Assembly (NCBI GenBank): GCA_902586885.1
Contig: CACIJG010000005.1
Location: 1 to 64,000, forward strand
Reading direction: 5' to 3'
Origin: an uncultured Alphaproteobacteria bacterium
Lineage (GTDB): Bacteria > Pseudomonadota > Alphaproteobacteria > Rhodobacterales > Rhodobacteraceae
Length of the DNA stretch: 64,000 nucleotides
This document shows positions 63,878 to 64,000 of the stretch, piece by piece (position 1 is the first letter of the stretch; each line of letters begins with the position of its first letter). The notes beneath the pieces are model-generated. The model did no database searches, was not told the DNA's origin, and saw nothing but the letters and a program-made list of their open reading frames with translations. The position numbers and the translations under genes were made by a program.

Positions 63878-64000
63878 AGTTTAATATTTTTTTTGCCTTT
63901 TCAATATCCTGAGAAAGAACTGCCCCAATATCAGGAAATCTCATTCCAACTTCATCTAAGGTCAAGCAAGCTTGCTCCTTCTCTCCTATTGCTCCAAGAC
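63870..64000 (-). CDS. cpoB: Cell-division coordinator CpoB/YbgF, C-terminal end only
   Basis: The frame is open to the window edge and yields the last 43 residues (LGAIGEKEQACLTLDEVGMR... KKILNCG). This matches the terminal TPR repeat of YbgF/CpoB, whose proteins end 'AKxxLxC'. CpoB is a periplasmic partner of the Tol-Pal system. The position directly upstream of tilS and ftsH is standard in Alphaproteobacteria. The stop overlaps the tilS GTG start. Confidence 0.72.
   Translation of the reverse strand, partial: LGAIGEKEQACLTLDEVGMRFPDIGAVLSQDIEKAKKILNCG

Noticed and set aside
1-64000. Insertion sequences, prophage, integrase, CRISPR array or defence island
   Set aside because: No transposase, integrase, phage structural gene, cas gene or direct-repeat array was recognised. 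Composition by eye looks even across the window.

Overview
The window is a gene-dense, AT-rich stretch with very short intergenic gaps (none above about 240 bp), many start/stop overlaps of the ATGA or TAATG type, and several tail-to-tail gene overlaps. Gene content points to an uncultivated-type, streamlined marine alphaproteobacterium. The evidence is a DUF1127 protein, the cpoB-tilS-ftsH order, TRAP and peptide-type ABC transporters, a DMSP demethylase (DmdA) homologue, a non-pyrrolysine MttB-family methyltransferase, class III CoA-transferases and an AidB-type flavoprotein. I cannot place it below class from sequence alone.

Layout. 1-6663 (+): the 3' part of a family-5 solute-binding protein gene, two ABC permeases, then GST, D-2-hydroxyacid dehydrogenase and FAD amine-oxidase-like genes. 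6681-15184: a methyltransferase and DUF1127 gene, then a signalling operon on the minus strand. That operon encodes a hybrid histidine kinase of about 1800 residues with ten PAS-like units and two receivers, a stand-alone receiver, a receiver-adenylate cyclase fusion and a small ABM-fold protein. 15272-17438 (-): apt, a DMT-family transporter and an SDR. 17679-19532: cold-shock protein, MttB-family protein and tRNA-Arg(TCG). 19661-24155 (-): NAD-linked formate dehydrogenase, with a Cys-type catalytic subunit and a fused NuoE/NuoF-like diaphorase subunit. 24326-27141: acyl-CoA ligase, small membrane protein, serine/threonine dehydratase. 27184-32493 (-): a complete peptide-type ABC importer with one fused double ATPase. 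32681-39278 (+): a five-gene operon (amidohydrolase, CobW GTPase, carboxyltransferase, MOSC protein, AidB-like flavoprotein). 39286-44200 (-): cupin, TRAP transporter (P, Q, M), metal-dependent cyclase and OsmC protein. 44312-47538: selenium genes for tRNA 2-selenouridine (MnmH, and an NDH-like/SelD fusion). 47627-51914: MFS transporter, methyltransferase, CurA-like reductase, hydrolase. 52035-55943 (+): acyl-CoA dehydrogenase, CaiB-family racemase/transferase, nitroreductase and MeaB-like GTPase. 55927-58004 (-): aroQ followed by a cobalt-type nitrile hydratase and its accessory gene. 58112-60600 (+): dmdA and rimO. 60597-64000 (-): cpoB (partial), tilS, ftsH.

How it fits together. The metabolic content suggests a heterotroph importing peptides, amines and organic acids and using C1, sulfonium and methylamine-type compounds (formate dehydrogenase, DmdA, MttB family). 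Selenium appears to serve tRNA modification rather than selenoproteins here, because formate dehydrogenase carries Cys at the catalytic site. Three solute-binding-protein genes are each followed by an RNA hairpin before their permease genes, a layout expected to favour high binding-protein expression. The least conventional unit is the multi-PAS kinase operon. It has four receiver domains, no Hpt or DNA-binding output in the window, and a cyclase whose usual transition-state arginine is replaced.
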